NCBI GenBank assembly: GCA_007115705.1
Contig: QXEO01001018.1
Coordinates: 1 to 64,000, forward strand
Length of the DNA: 64,000 bases
Source: Dactylis glomerata
Taxonomy: Eukaryota; Streptophyta; Magnoliopsida; Poales; Poaceae
Direction of reading: 5' to 3'
Shown: positions 20,476 to 30,600 of the stretch, in pieces
Position numbering within the stretch: the stretch's first letter is position 1
Layout: every line of letters begins with the position of its first letter
Made by a program: the position numbers and the translations under genes
The notes under the pieces: model-generated
Told to the model about the DNA's origin: nothing
The model's input: the letters and a program-made list of their open reading frames with translations, nothing else
The model's database searches: none

Positions 20476-23400
20476 ATGGCTCCCAAAACTTCCCGGCAAA
20501 AGGGGAAGGGCTCGGCGGCGGGTAAGGGCGCCGCCCCACCTGCCTTGCCGAAGGGATCCTGGGAAGGCTCTTGGGTGAGAGACAAAGAGATCGAGCTGCT
20601 GCGCCGGGGCCGAGTGCTACCTTCCGCGGATCTCGTGAGCTGCCGCTCCGCCAGCGACGAACTGGCCTGCTCCCGCGCCCGGGGAGATGGTGGTCTTCTA
20701 TGACCATTTCCCCCGGGGTTTCGCGCTGCCCGTGAGCAGCTTCATGCGCCAATTCCTGGACTACTTCCACTTGCAACCGCATCACATCGGAGCGAATGCG
20801 ATGATGGTGTTGTCCGCGTTCGCAACCCTTTGCGAGGCGTACTTGGGCATCTGGCCCAACATCGAGTTGTTCCGCCGACTGATCTTCTTCAAGACCCAGA
20901 CGGCAGACACTGTTCCGGTGATATGCGGCACGGCCTCCTTCTACGCCCGCAAGTCTGCAAGCTTCCCCGGCATAAAGGGGAAAGAGTCCTGCAAGAAGTG
21001 GCAGCGCTCCTTCTTCTATGTGAAGAACTTGAAGGGAGGTGAGGACCATGTCAACTTGCCGCCCTTTGAGGCAGGCGGGCCTGAGCGGGAGAACTGGAGC
21101 ACCGCTCCTCCTCGCCCGTCGCCGGACATGGAAAAGATCCTTCAGCGGGTTGCCACGCTGCAAACGGAGGGCGGCCTGGAGCCGACTGACCTTCTCCTTG
21201 CCTTCCTGGTCGCCCGCGTGTCTCCGCTTCAACGCCGCCCACACAAAATGTGCTTCCTGGGATCTGCTAGAGACCCTACTCGCCATTCTTCCAAGGCACT
21301 GTCAGCACTGGAGGTGGCTCGGAAGGCGAACCGCATCGCCGACGTGAAGCTTCAAGCCTCGTGGACGTGGGGACTGGAAGCTCACGACCGGGACAACCCA
21401 ATTGCTGAGGTGAGCTTGTCGGTCCTAGCTTTAAGCCTCCTCCTCCTTTGCAACTCTGGTCTACTGACCCCGGGTTGCTTGGTTTGGGCAGAATTTGTTC
21501 GCTCTGCAGGCGGCAGAGAATTTGACTCAGCGCCAAGCCGGCTTTGCCGCTGACAGAGCCGAATCGGATGACAAAGTTGTCTGGGACGAAGCTGAGGAGG
21601 TGGAGGATGCCAGTTCTCAAGCCGCCGTTGAGAGCTCCGGCACCACCCAAGGTGATGAGGGAAACGACGAGCTCGAAGACTCGGGTGAACTCCTCGACCA
21701 CTCCGGTAAGTTCCCCAGCCCTTCTCTCCTAAGGGATTGGTCCGATGACGGCGATGACGACGCAGGGTCAGCTACCACCCTCGGGGGCGTAGCTCTCCAC
21801 GTAGCTGCCGCAGCCGCTGCTGGGGCCCAGGCTCCCCCGATCGTGGATCTGCCAAAGTCTCCCGGGCGACGCTCTGCCGCTCCGGAGCCGGCAGACCTTG
21901 AAGAGTCTGGAGGTGATCTGGTCGGCATCAAGAGGAAGGCCCAGCCGGCACTCTCCGAGCTGGCTGACCAACGCAAGAAAACGGAGCCGGCAGCGCGGGA
22001 CCTGCGCCGTCCCCAGATGAAGAAGGTGGCCAAGCGGCGGGCTATTGCGATAGCCGGGTGAGCTCCCACTTCCTCGCTTCTCATCCTCATTTTTCCGTCG
22101 CGGTCTCGATTGACTTGGTCGTGGGATGCTTTCTTCGCAGGTCGCCTCTTCCTGTCGATCCGGCTACCCGGCCTCCTCCTGCCGTTGCTTCCAAGGAGAT
22201 CGCGACCCCGACTCCCGAGCCTTCCTGCCGCAAGAGGACGTGCGGGGAAGAAATGGGTCGCGCTGAGGATGTTCGTCGCTCCCCGCGGCTGAAGCTTGTG
22301 GCGGGCGACACTGGGGCGGAGGATTCTGCACGTCCGGAGGTGCCCGTGGACGCTGTTCCCCACCTAGTCGCCTCGCCTGAGGCTGGCCCCACGCCCGCCG
22401 AGGAAGTTGCTCCAGCTGGGGCTGATCTGTCCCCGCCTCCTGCTGCCGACGACGCCGCGGCGGGGAATGCCGCCGCCATCTGCATCTCCCCCGACTCACC
22501 CAGCCGGGGAAGCACGCGCGAGGCTGCGGCGGGGGAAACGGAAGGGGCCTCGGTACCGGCTGCCGAGGCTCTTTCCAATCTTGAGCTTGTACCGAGCGTG
22601 CAAGCTATGGTGCCTGCGGCCGGGTCAAGGGTTGGCGCGATTGCTGATCCCCCGCTCCTTGAGCCGGCCTTCGGCTCTGGCGGGGCTTCGCCAGGGCTCC
22701 TCGCCACTCGGGTGGCAAGGAGCGAACGTGGTGACGGCTCGCCAGCCCCTGAGGTGGTGCCCAAAGGCACCTTTAGTGGGAAAGCTCTTGTCGCCGCGGC
22801 TGAGTCCCATATTGGCAGTCTGAGCTCCGCCAGTCGCCTTCAGCAGGAGTGGGCGGATACCGCCTCGAGCGCTGATGTTGGAGAGAAGCTCAAGGTGCAG
22901 GGCAGCAAGCCGACTCTGGCGGAGTTGGATAAGCAGTTTACTGCTGCCAAGGGATCGCTTCAGAACGCCGGCCTCCAACTCCTTGACGCTATACATGCGA
23001 CCAACGTGAGCGCTGCGCCTTTAGCCCTGACTCCTGCTATACATCCTAGCCCCCGAGTTTCGAGGTAGCTGTAGAGACAGCTAGCTTGAAAATGGATTTT
23101 GCTAAGAGTCGCCGTCTTTCCGTTCTTCGCAGAAACTGAACGCGCTTCGCGCCAATGTCTTTCAGAAGCTGCTGGCGAAGTACCGTGCCGGCAAGGTCCA
23201 GTACCAGGACTTGAAGAAAGAATTGGAGAAACTGTCAAGTGAGCTCGGGTTCCCTTATTTCAAAAACACTGCTGCTGTCCTTCCTTCTCTTATCCCTCCG
23301 TTTTCAGACTCTGCATCGCTCATAGCCTCGCTCGAGTCCCAGTTGGCCGACTCGGTGTCGGCCGCCACTGTTGAGTCACTCAAACGAAAGCATGCCGAGG

Positions 23401-24449
23401 AGCTTCAGAGTCTTCAAGCCCAGGCCGCCCGGGCTCAGGGGCTGGAAACTGATCTGGCGAAAGCTCGAGAGGCAGAGTCGTTGCTGCAGCTGGAGTTTGA
23501 TCGACGGCTGGCCGAAGAAAAAAGAATCCTCTCCGCAGAGTTCGAGAACCAGGTGAAAGAGCTTCGCGCAACTCTGGGGAGCGAGGCCGAGAGGCGCGGC
23601 GCCCAAATCGACGAGCTGGAAACTCTCCGGAGGCTTGACAGCGAGCGCCACGATACGAAGATCGGTATTTGGCATGCCCGCGACCGCAAGGTTCAGTCCG
23701 GCTTGCTGGGACTGGAGGAAGCTCTTCGCGGTAACCTTTCCTTCCCGCTTCCCAGTTCTTGTCCTTTCGCGCCACCTCCTCACTCTCTGATTGCTTTCGC
23801 AGGAGCCTTCCCCGATTCCAACGAAACCGCTATGGCGGCGCTGGAGGAATACAGGGCCGACCAAAAGATCGTCTCCAGCAGTGATCCTAAGGCCGAGCTT
23901 ACCTCAGGGGAGTTGGTAGCGCTGGCCAAAGGCCGACTCCAACCGGTTGCCAAGCTTGGCAAGGATCTCCATGAAGCCATTATTTCTATCTTCGAAACCT
24001 TGTGGCCGAGAATGGCGGTGCCTGACGAGATCCAGGCGCTCCTCCAGTGGATCCCTCTTGCGTCCAACCGGCTCGATATCTGGAAGGAGTCCGCGGCTCG
24101 AGCCGACGCTGAACAGGCTCTGGAGTTCGTGCTCTCCTGGTACCCAGGCGTCAACCTAGACCAGCTGGAGAATCTTCGCGAAGGCGGACTAGCCGGCCTT
24201 GACCGACGCGCCTGTGCCATTGCTGCGTGTGCCGAAACCGACGCGCTTTTCGACGCTGGGGATAGCGACGAGTCTTTGGGTGGCATGGACTTCGAGGAAC
24301 CCGGCTCTGCGGAAGAGCCTCGGAAAGCCCCCGAGGATCTCGCTGGTCGCTCCATCCCACCATCCCCCAGCGGTGACGATTTCGTCTTGGCCTCTCGCGC
24401 TGGCGACATTGCTCCGCTGGAGCCGGATGGCTCGCCGAGCGCTTCCTGA
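20476..24449 (+). CDS. seven-exon antisense gene, Transposase_28 ('putative gypsy type transposon')-like protein with coiled-coil C-terminus
   Basis: Proposed exons: 20476-21409, 21492-21705, 21766-22057, 22141-23005, 23133-23238, 23306-23730, 23803-24449. All six introns (60-127 bp) have GT and AG ends, and phases match at each junction. Exon 1 holds the conserved block VVFYDHFPRGFALPVSSF, then FLDYFHLQPHHIGANAM and LGIWPNIELFRRLIFFKTQT, the hallmark of Pfam Transposase_28. The middle is acidic and Ala/Pro-rich. From exon 5 on there is heptad-like coiled coil (LIASLESQLAD..., EELQSLQAQAARAQGLE). It lies opposite to gag inside a retrotransposon. One frameshift appears needed between 20632 and 20650: the ATG frame and the domain frame differ by one base. 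The exact role is unknown in this family. The 60-bp intron (21706-21765) is read-through compatible and the least certain. Confidence 0.65.
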
Positions 24450-25317
24450 CTGTGTCAGGATTTTCTTATTCGTTTTTATGTACACCGAACTCATGTCGTG
24501 CCCTGGCAACATTTCGTTCGCATGTACTGATGACGCTTCACCCTGAATTTCCTGCGCATTAGCCTCTAGTTGTTTGTGAACTGGATTTGTCCTGACCCCT
24601 TTCAGCTTTTTCCTTTATCTCCCCATCCTTCGGCCCTTCTACCCCCAGCCGGCAGCCTGGTGCCGGCTGGTCTCCCTTGGACCGGCAGCCGAATGCCAGT
24701 CTAGGGTGGGAGCGTGCCGCGGGATGGGAAGTAGTACTTCGGCGTACAAGAGATCTGGCTTAGTCCAGTCTACGCACAACTATTAACCAATGCGCATGGG
24801 TTAGGGGTGAGCGCTCGTTCTGTCCTCTTAGCGATTTTCCAGTGTGAATGACCTGCCGGCTCCGTCGCCCTCGACTTGGACTGGAGATTAGGCTCGGGGT
24901 CTGGTTCGCACACGGTACTCGTTCGTCTGACAAGGGATTCGATTCGTCGGGTCGCGAGTGTTTCCTCTAAGCGGTTTTCCTGGGTGGGTGACCAGCCGGC
25001 TCCACCCCACACGGCGCAGGGCGGAGGTTAGGCTCGGGGTCCGGTCCGCACACAGTACTCATCCGGCTGACAAGAGGATCGTTTCGTTAGGTTGGGGCTG
25101 CCGGCTCCCGACTGGAGGCGACTTCCAGCCCCCGTGAATAACGCTTAGAAAGGTAAAAGGTACTTCGGAGCACTTTTTCCTGGGATCAGCCGTATGCCGC
25201 CCAACTTTCTTTTATTCAACGACACTTGTTCGAGATACAAGATTTTTTGCCTTGGCTTAGCCGAAGGTCTTAAACGGTTTTGGACTTGTCTCAGGCGAAG
25301 CTGCGAAGCGCTTCCCC
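24450..25317. other. non-coding centre of the 9,991-bp element
   Basis: Lies between the 3' ends of the convergent antisense gene and gag-protease ORF. No reverse transcriptase or integrase signature was found. It carries the 140-bp direct repeats (24825-25104) and several agcccccg motifs resembling the polypurine tract. Confidence 0.55.
24825..25104. repeat. two direct copies of a 140-bp unit
   Basis: Copies at 24825-24964 and 24965-25104 share ctct.agcg.ttttcc, gacc.gccggctcc, ggttaggctcggggt and cgcacac.gtactc. The copies are noticeably diverged, so the duplication is older than the element's insertion. Confidence 0.8.
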
Positions 25318-28300
25318 CTACCTCGAGGAGGAGCCAGCCCCCGAGACAAGAGCTTCTGTCTTCTTGCCCGCTTCGGGCGGGACTTCCTTGGACAGGCTCG
25401 CCGGCTTGAGGAGCGGAGCCGGCAGTCCCGCCGCCAGGCTGCCCGGCTGGACCGCCGCCACCCTTTGCAGCAGTTGTCGCTTCTCTTCAGCAATGACCAA
25501 GGCCTCCGCCAATTTGGAGCTGGCTCTTGCGCACTCTATCGACTTCTTGTAGCACCCGGTGACGGTGATCACCCCGCGAGGGCCTGGGAGCTTCATCTTC
25601 AAGTAAGCGTAGTGTGGGACTGCCATGAACTTTGCCAGGGCTGGTCGTCCCAGCAGCGCGTGGTAGGGGCTGTTGAGGTCCACCACCTCGAACCAGATTG
25701 GCTCGCGACGATGATTGTCCTTCTCGCCAAACAGCACCTCCAACTCAATCCTTCCCATCGGCGTACACGAGTGCCCTGGAACGATCCCATGGAAGGTGAG
25801 CTTGGTTGGCTTCAGTTGGATCTCTGGGATTCCAAGCTTCTCCATCGAAGTGCGATAGAGAAGGTTGATGCTGCTGCCTCCATCAATGAGTACGCGCGAG
25901 AATCGGCAGGTGCGCGTCTCAGAGAACACGATTGGATTCAGGACTAGCGCATAGCCCCCGGGCCTCGGCATGAGCGGTGGATGGTCTTCACGCCCCCAGG
26001 TGATCGACGCGTCAGACCAATGCATGTACTGAGGTCCAACTTGCATGATTGCATTCACCTCGACACCAAACCACGGCTCATCCTTTGGCTCCTCCACCTG
26101 GGAACTGAACATGTGGTATTGTTCCACATTCGCTTCCTCGGGGTAGTCCCCTGCTGCCTTGGCCGGTAGCCGATTCTTGTTTCCATGTGCTTCAGCCGGC
26201 GGGCCCGGCGGTGGCCCGGGCAGTTGGTGATTTCCCTGCTCCAGATCCCTGGTGAAGCTGCATTGGCGTGTGGTATGCGCTGCCGGCTTGCCAGAAACGC
26301 TATGGAACTTGCAAGGTTGATCCAGCATCACCTCGATGGTGTACTTGTCCTTGCTGAACTTGTCTCCTTTGCGCTTCTGGCTTCCACCCGTAGCCCCCGG
26401 GCTTCCCTGAACGGCGGCTACTTGCTGGGAGCCATACTTGTTGTCACGGCGTTCGTCTTTCCTCTTGCCATGTCGATCACGGTTGTGATGTCCCCCTGAG
26501 CCGGCGGCCGGCTGAGACTGGTTTCCAGCCGGCGCAGGCTCAACACATTGCACTCTTGCTGCGGAATCGGCAGAAGCGTACTTGTCCGCTATCGCCATGA
26601 AGTCCGCCATTGACTTCGGCTCGGCTCTGTGGAGCTTGTGTTTTAGCAAGGTCCCTTCTCTGCATCCGTCCGTGAAGTAGCCAATGGCTTGCTCCTCGCC
26701 TACTCCTTCGCATGAGTTGCGCAGCTCGGACCATCTCGTGAGGTAATCACGGTCTGGCTCGTCGGGGCCTTGCTTGCAGAGGGCCAGCTGTCGTGGGCGG
26801 GGCGGACGCTTGTAGGTTCCCGTGAAGTTCTTGATGAATGCCTCTTGGAAGTCATGCCAAGAGTTGATCTGTAGAGCCGGCAGGCTGTTGAGCCACGTCC
26901 GGGCCGATCCTGTCAGCATGAGCGGCGCGTAGCGCACCGCTGTCCTCTTGTTGCCGCCCGCGATGTCGACGGCTGTGATGTAGTCTGACAGCCAGTCTTC
27001 CGGCTTCACGGCCCCGGTGTATTTGGGCATGTCTCGTGGAAGCGCGAACTTGGCCGGGAAAGGCTCGTTGCGGATGCGAGGGCCGAAACAGACCGGTCCT
27101 GCCGAGGATTCCTCCTCGTCGAACTTGGAATCCGCCAGTAGGTTGAGCCGATGGCGCGCGTCATCCTTCGGCGGGTCAGCGCGCTCCCCTATCCTCTGAC
27201 TCACGTGCGAGCGAGCCGGGTGATGACCTTGAGCGCCCTGGCCAGCTCCCTGAGCCGGCTGGGCTGGCGCCACAGACTTGCCACGCGCTGGGTCCACCAC
27301 GTCCACCCGAGGAGGGTGACGCGGCTTACTGGTGACCGCGGCGGGATCTCGAGGTTGCCAGCTGTGGTGGCCGGAATGTTGGGTGCGGTGGTTTCCACCG
27401 CCTTTGCCTGGAGCTCGATTGCTCCGGCTGTGCTCCGCCGGGCCGTGGTTTGGCGACGAGGCTTCTCCATGCGACTTGTTCTGGCCGGCCACGACGATAC
27501 GATTCTCACCTCGAGTGCCGCTTGCCTCTCCGCGTGGTTCCATCGCCTGCTGCTGCAGATCGGCGGCGTCCAGGAGTTCCTGGATCCGGGCTTGCTTCTC
27601 CCGCAAGTCCTCGCCTTGTAGTCCATCCAGCTCGGAGGTGATGTAGCGCGCGGCGCGGAGGTTCTTCGTAGGCGTGCTGTAGGTGGGCTTGTTGATGATC
27701 GGAGGCAGTTTTGCCGAGGGCGCCGCCTGGTTCAGCTCCGCGCCCAGCTCGCGGCCTCGCTGACGAACTTGTCCTGCCCGGCTTGGGCCATCTCCGGCTG
27801 GGGTGAAGCCGTGGGCGACGTTGTACTCGTTGATCGTGGAGAGGACACGCCGGCGGGTGTCGTCGACGTCGACCGCTTCCTTGAGGAGGCTGAGGCGCGT
27901 CCGTTCCAGATCCTCGGAGGCCTTGACCGGATCCGCAGAAATGTCGAGCGGAGCGCGCAGGTCCGTGATGGCTGCGTCCAGCACGTCCCGCTCTGGAGGT
28001 GGAAGATCTTGTTCCGGTGGAGATGGGCGTTCGAGCGGCGGGCGCGCGGAGCGCGGTAGGCCGCCGCCACCGTCCTCCTCCAGGGCTCGCACCTCGACCA
28101 TGTTGCAAAAGTCACTGCTTTCGCCGTCGTCGGAGTCTGTGTCACAGAGTGGGTCAAACACATCGGTTACCTCTTGCGGGAAGGGCTTGGCGACGTAGAA
28201 GCGGTGGCTGCCGACGTCGAGGAAGGAGCCGCCGTTGCCGAGGCCGTTCTTGAAGTGGGCCAAGTTGTCGTCGACGCAGTCGAAGGTGCCGAACCTCCAG

Positions 28301-28419
28301 ACGAGGCCGGAGGCGACCTTCTCGGCGGAGGGTCCCGGCCGGAACTTGACTCCGCTCGCCACCGCGCTTTGCCCCACGGTGGGCGCCAACTGTCGTGGGA
28401 ATTTGGAGATAGTAGCCAT
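25318..28419 (-). CDS. gag-protease polyprotein of the 9,991-bp element, 1,033 codons
   Basis: The first ATG downstream of the LTR TATA box (context CCCCATGG, at 28419) opens this frame. It lies 29 bases inside the LTR end, and the frame runs through the primer site. The N-terminal 480 residues are low-complexity and acidic/proline-rich. The retrotransposon gag domain lies at about 504-622 (SARTWLNSLPALQINSWHDF... YKRPPRPRQLALCKQGPDE). A CxxH...HTTRxC finger is at about 700. An aspartic-protease-like domain follows, with VLIDGGSSINLLY (about 844) and ALLGRPALAKF. The active site is DGGSS rather than the usual DTG/DSG. The ORF ends before any reverse transcriptase. In the family gag packages RNA into particles. 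The long intact frame fits a young element. Confidence 0.85.
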   Translation of the reverse strand: MATISKFPRQLAPTVGQSAVASGVKFRPGPSAEKVASGLVWRFGTFDCVDDNLAHFKNGLGNGGSFLDVGSHRFYVAKPFPQEVTDVFDPLCDTDSDDGESSDFCNMVEVRALEEDGGGGLPRSARPPLERPSPPEQDLPPPERDVLDAAITDLRAPLDISADPVKASEDLERTRLSLLKEAVDVDDTRRRVLSTINEYNVAHGFTPAGDGPSRAGQVRQRGRELGAELNQAAPSAKLPPIINKPTYSTPTKNLRAARYITSELDGLQGEDLREKQARIQELLDAADLQQQAMEPRGEASGTRGENRIVVAGQNKSHGEASSPNHGPAEHSRSNRAPGKGGGNHRTQHSGHHSWQPRDPAAVTSKPRHPPRVDVVDPARGKSVAPAQPAQGAGQGAQGHHPARSHVSQRIGERADPPKDDARHRLNLLADSKFDEEESSAGPVCFGPRIRNEPFPAKFALPRDMPKYTGAVKPEDWLSDYITAVDIAGGNKRTAVRYAPLMLTGSARTWLNSLPALQINSWHDFQEAFIKNFTGTYKRPPRPRQLALCKQGPDEPDRDYLTRWSELRNSCEGVGEEQAIGYFTDGCREGTLLKHKLHRAEPKSMADFMAIADKYASADSAARVQCVEPAPAGNQSQPAAGSGGHHNRDRHGKRKDERRDNKYGSQQVAAVQGSPGATGGSQKRKGDKFSKDKYTIEVMLDQPCKFHSVSGKPAAHTTRQCSFTRDLEQGNHQLPGPPPGPPAEAHGNKNRLPAKAAGDYPEEANVEQYHMFSSQVEEPKDEPWFGVEVNAIMQVGPQYMHWSDASITWGREDHPPLMPRPGGYALVLNPIVFSETRTCRFSRVLIDGGSSINLLYRTSMEKLGIPEIQLKPTKLTFHGIVPGHSCTPMGRIELEVLFGEKDNHRREPIWFEVVDLNSPYHALLGRPALAKFMAVPHYAYLKMKLPGPRGVITVTGCYKKSIECARASSKLAEALVIAEEKRQLLQRVAAVQPGSLAAGLPAPLLKPASLSKEVPPEAGKKTEALVSGAGSSSR
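28371..28388 (-). other. primer-binding site of the 9,991-bp element
   Basis: The minus strand reads TGGCGCCCACCGTGGGGC two bases after the LTR end (CCACGACA-GT). The start TGGCGCC is typical of a tRNA 3' end. The priming tRNA was not identified. Confidence 0.7.
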
Positions 28420-29133
28420 GGGGAGGCTTATCGGAGGGGCTCGACGTTGGTGACGATGGGTCCGGCTCGGGATTGTGCCTACGGAGACACCTCGGTTTAC
28501 CCAGGTTCAGGGCCCTCCCGGTTGGAGGTAAACCCCTACTTCCTGCCTGCTTCGTATTGATTGGATAGTAGCGATTACAGTGCTCCTCGAGCTGTTCGGC
28601 TAGAGGAGGAAGAAGAAGATCGGGTCCCCTATGCTAAGGGTCCAGGCCCCCTTATATAGACGGGGGCCTGGTTACAGGTTTCGGTAACGCTTCGGCCGGC
28701 TGCCGGCTCCTTGGCGGCGGCGTCCTTGGCCTGATCTCCTCTGGCTGCGCTCTGGCAAAGGCACTTTATAAAGTGCCTTTTTCCCAGGCCGGCATCTGGA
28801 GAGCATATCCCCTCTCCTTCGCCTAGGATCCTGCCGTGGGGAGGAGTCTTCGTCTCCTCATTGGTCAGTCGTGGTCGTGGCGTTCGTCACGTCTGTCCTG
28901 CGCCTCTGTCGCTCTTGTCGGGGCTATCCGGCTTTTGGCCAGACAACCGTTGAGGGGTTTCGTCTCCTTCGCCCGGCTCCAGCCCTCCTCGGTGGAGCCA
29001 TCAGCCGGCCGCTGGCGCAGCTGGCCCTTCCGGCTGGAGCCGGTCTTCTTGCGCCGAGGCCGTGGGATTCCCCGGGACGCCAGCCGGCATACTGCCTGGC
29101 CTGTGGTACGCCCCCTAAGTCATCCCCACGACA
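28391..29133 (-). repeat. 5' LTR of the 9,991-bp element
   Basis: 743 bp. The TATA box in its inverted-repeat setting lies at 28642-28671, and the likely gag start codon at 28417-28419, close to the LTR's inner end. Confidence 0.9.
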
Positions 29134-29295
29134 CTCCCTCTGCACCAGACCACCCCGCCGCCCGCAAGCGCGCCAGAGAGCTTCTACAACGCGCCGTAAC
29201 CCGCCGCCCACGCCAGAGCCACGCCTTGTCCCTCCCACAGCCGACACGCACGGTGTCCTGGCCGCCCGAGACCATCATTCGTGCTCCCTCTCCCG

Positions 29296-29306
29296 CCTAT
29301 AAAAGG
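29296..29306 (+). promoter_or_regulatory. TATA box of the solo LTR
   Basis: CCTATAAAAGG in a GC-rich setting, followed by a CT/CA-rich leader and, at 29543, a GTGAGC splice-donor-like site. Confidence 0.6.
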
Positions 29307-30471
29307 CCACCCTTCTTTGCTGAAAAGACTCACACCATCATCGGAAACCTCATAGACATACTCTCCAGTTCGCTCCCTCCATATTTCGAGCTCGCCGGCA
29401 ACGTCATCCTCGCAGGCCACCGCCCCGGCCGCCGCGCGTTCCCAGCAATCCCGTGCCTCCCCCGACGTGCTGCTTGCTGGAGGTGGCCGAGACGCGCCCC
29501 CTACGTCTCCTGGACATCCTCCCCGCCGTCTCCGCCTCTCCGGTGAGCCACCCCGATCTCCGCCGCCCCCTGCCCTCCGTCCCTCTCCCGTCCGTGTCGA
29601 GTGAGGAAGATGGCCTAGGGCCGTCGGATCCGGCCTCGTCGGACGGACCAGACGCTCCCATACCGCTTCGGATAATAACGCCCTGACAGGCAGGCCCCGC
29701 CTGCCAGATCTTTTTTTTCTTTCGCGCGCGCGCCCAGGACCCCCCCCTGTTGGGCCGGCCCGAGTATGGGTCGCCGGCCCGTTTAAAATTCCAGTCCACT
29801 CTAGTTTTTTTTAGAGAACTATTTGTACGTGTTTAAATTACTGCAACTTCAAATTCAAATTCCCAGAGATTTAGGAATCCACAAATAGTAAATGAATATT
29901 CCCTGGAAAGCCCTAAACTTTATCTAGCCTCTGGAACATGTTTGAACTCCAATAGATTTATAGGTTAAATCTAATAAAAATAACAAAACAGGAACTTTGC
30001 CACCTTAGAAAATGCATATCAAATCAAATAAAATGCATAAAAATATGAATCCCACTCTCAAAGTTCATAATTTGTATTATATATCTGTATCTATGATTAG
30101 ATTTCATATTTGAACCTTTTCAAGCAAAGGCTATTTACTATTTGGGTAAATAAGCTTTCCTAACATAAGGTTTGATAAAGTCAAAATTATAAATGGGAAA
30201 TTTATAAATCCACTTAGGATAAAACCCATTTCACATATTAATTGGCCTTCATCCAAGTTGATCTTGCAGGAGGTATTTTCATAATCCAAAATAAACAAAC
30301 CCTACTTAAATACAATAATCTCATCCATCGGAACTCAATTATCTTCGAAACCACTCTCCATAGACTTCCTAGATATCTTCCCTTACCCCCAACTATCCTT
30401 ATTTGAGTGAATATGTGTTGTTTGGGAATTTTGTGGTGATTGTATGCTTATTTGATTTTTTTGACGATTAG

Positions 30472-30600
30472 ACGACAACGAGAGTAAGGAGAATGGATCC
30501 CGAAGTCAACCAAGCAATGGTGATGGAGACTACACAACCCAAGATGAAGATGAAGAATCCTATGACAGTGCCAAGCCAGGCAAGCCATCTTTTGATCATA
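30472..30600 (+). other. possible acidic mini-exon of the solo LTR
   Basis: After a pyrimidine-rich stretch ending gattAG (30471), an open frame of about 40 codons reads DNESKE...DYTTQDEDEESYDSAKPGKPS. The LTRs of the tandem array have a similar segment (SNEECTEEGEVYEYQDEE...QGKPS) behind an AG, with the same two leftover bases before the first full codon. No start codon joined to it could be established. Confidence 0.4.

Larger units (their letters stand above)
19143..29133 (-). mobile_element. non-autonomous LTR retrotransposon, 9,991 bp, gag-protease plus an antisense gene
   Basis: The two 743-bp LTRs (TGTCGTGGG...CCACGACA) are flanked by the 5-bp duplication ctccc (19138-19142 and 29134-29138). 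On the minus strand the order is 5' LTR, PBS, gag-protease ORF, a non-coding part with two 140-bp repeats, a region whose plus strand carries a seven-exon gene, PPT, 3' LTR. No reverse transcriptase, RNase H or integrase was found in any frame, so mobility would depend on a partner. The LTRs differ at 8 positions by my count (about 1.1%), making it the youngest datable element here. Gag with an antisense ORF suggests the Tat/Retand side of Ty3-gypsy (inference). Confidence 0.9.

Noticed and set aside
20456..21286. 276-codon minus ORF opposite exon 1 of the antisense gene
   Set aside because: Mirror frame of the Transposase_28-like exon; no retroviral motif.
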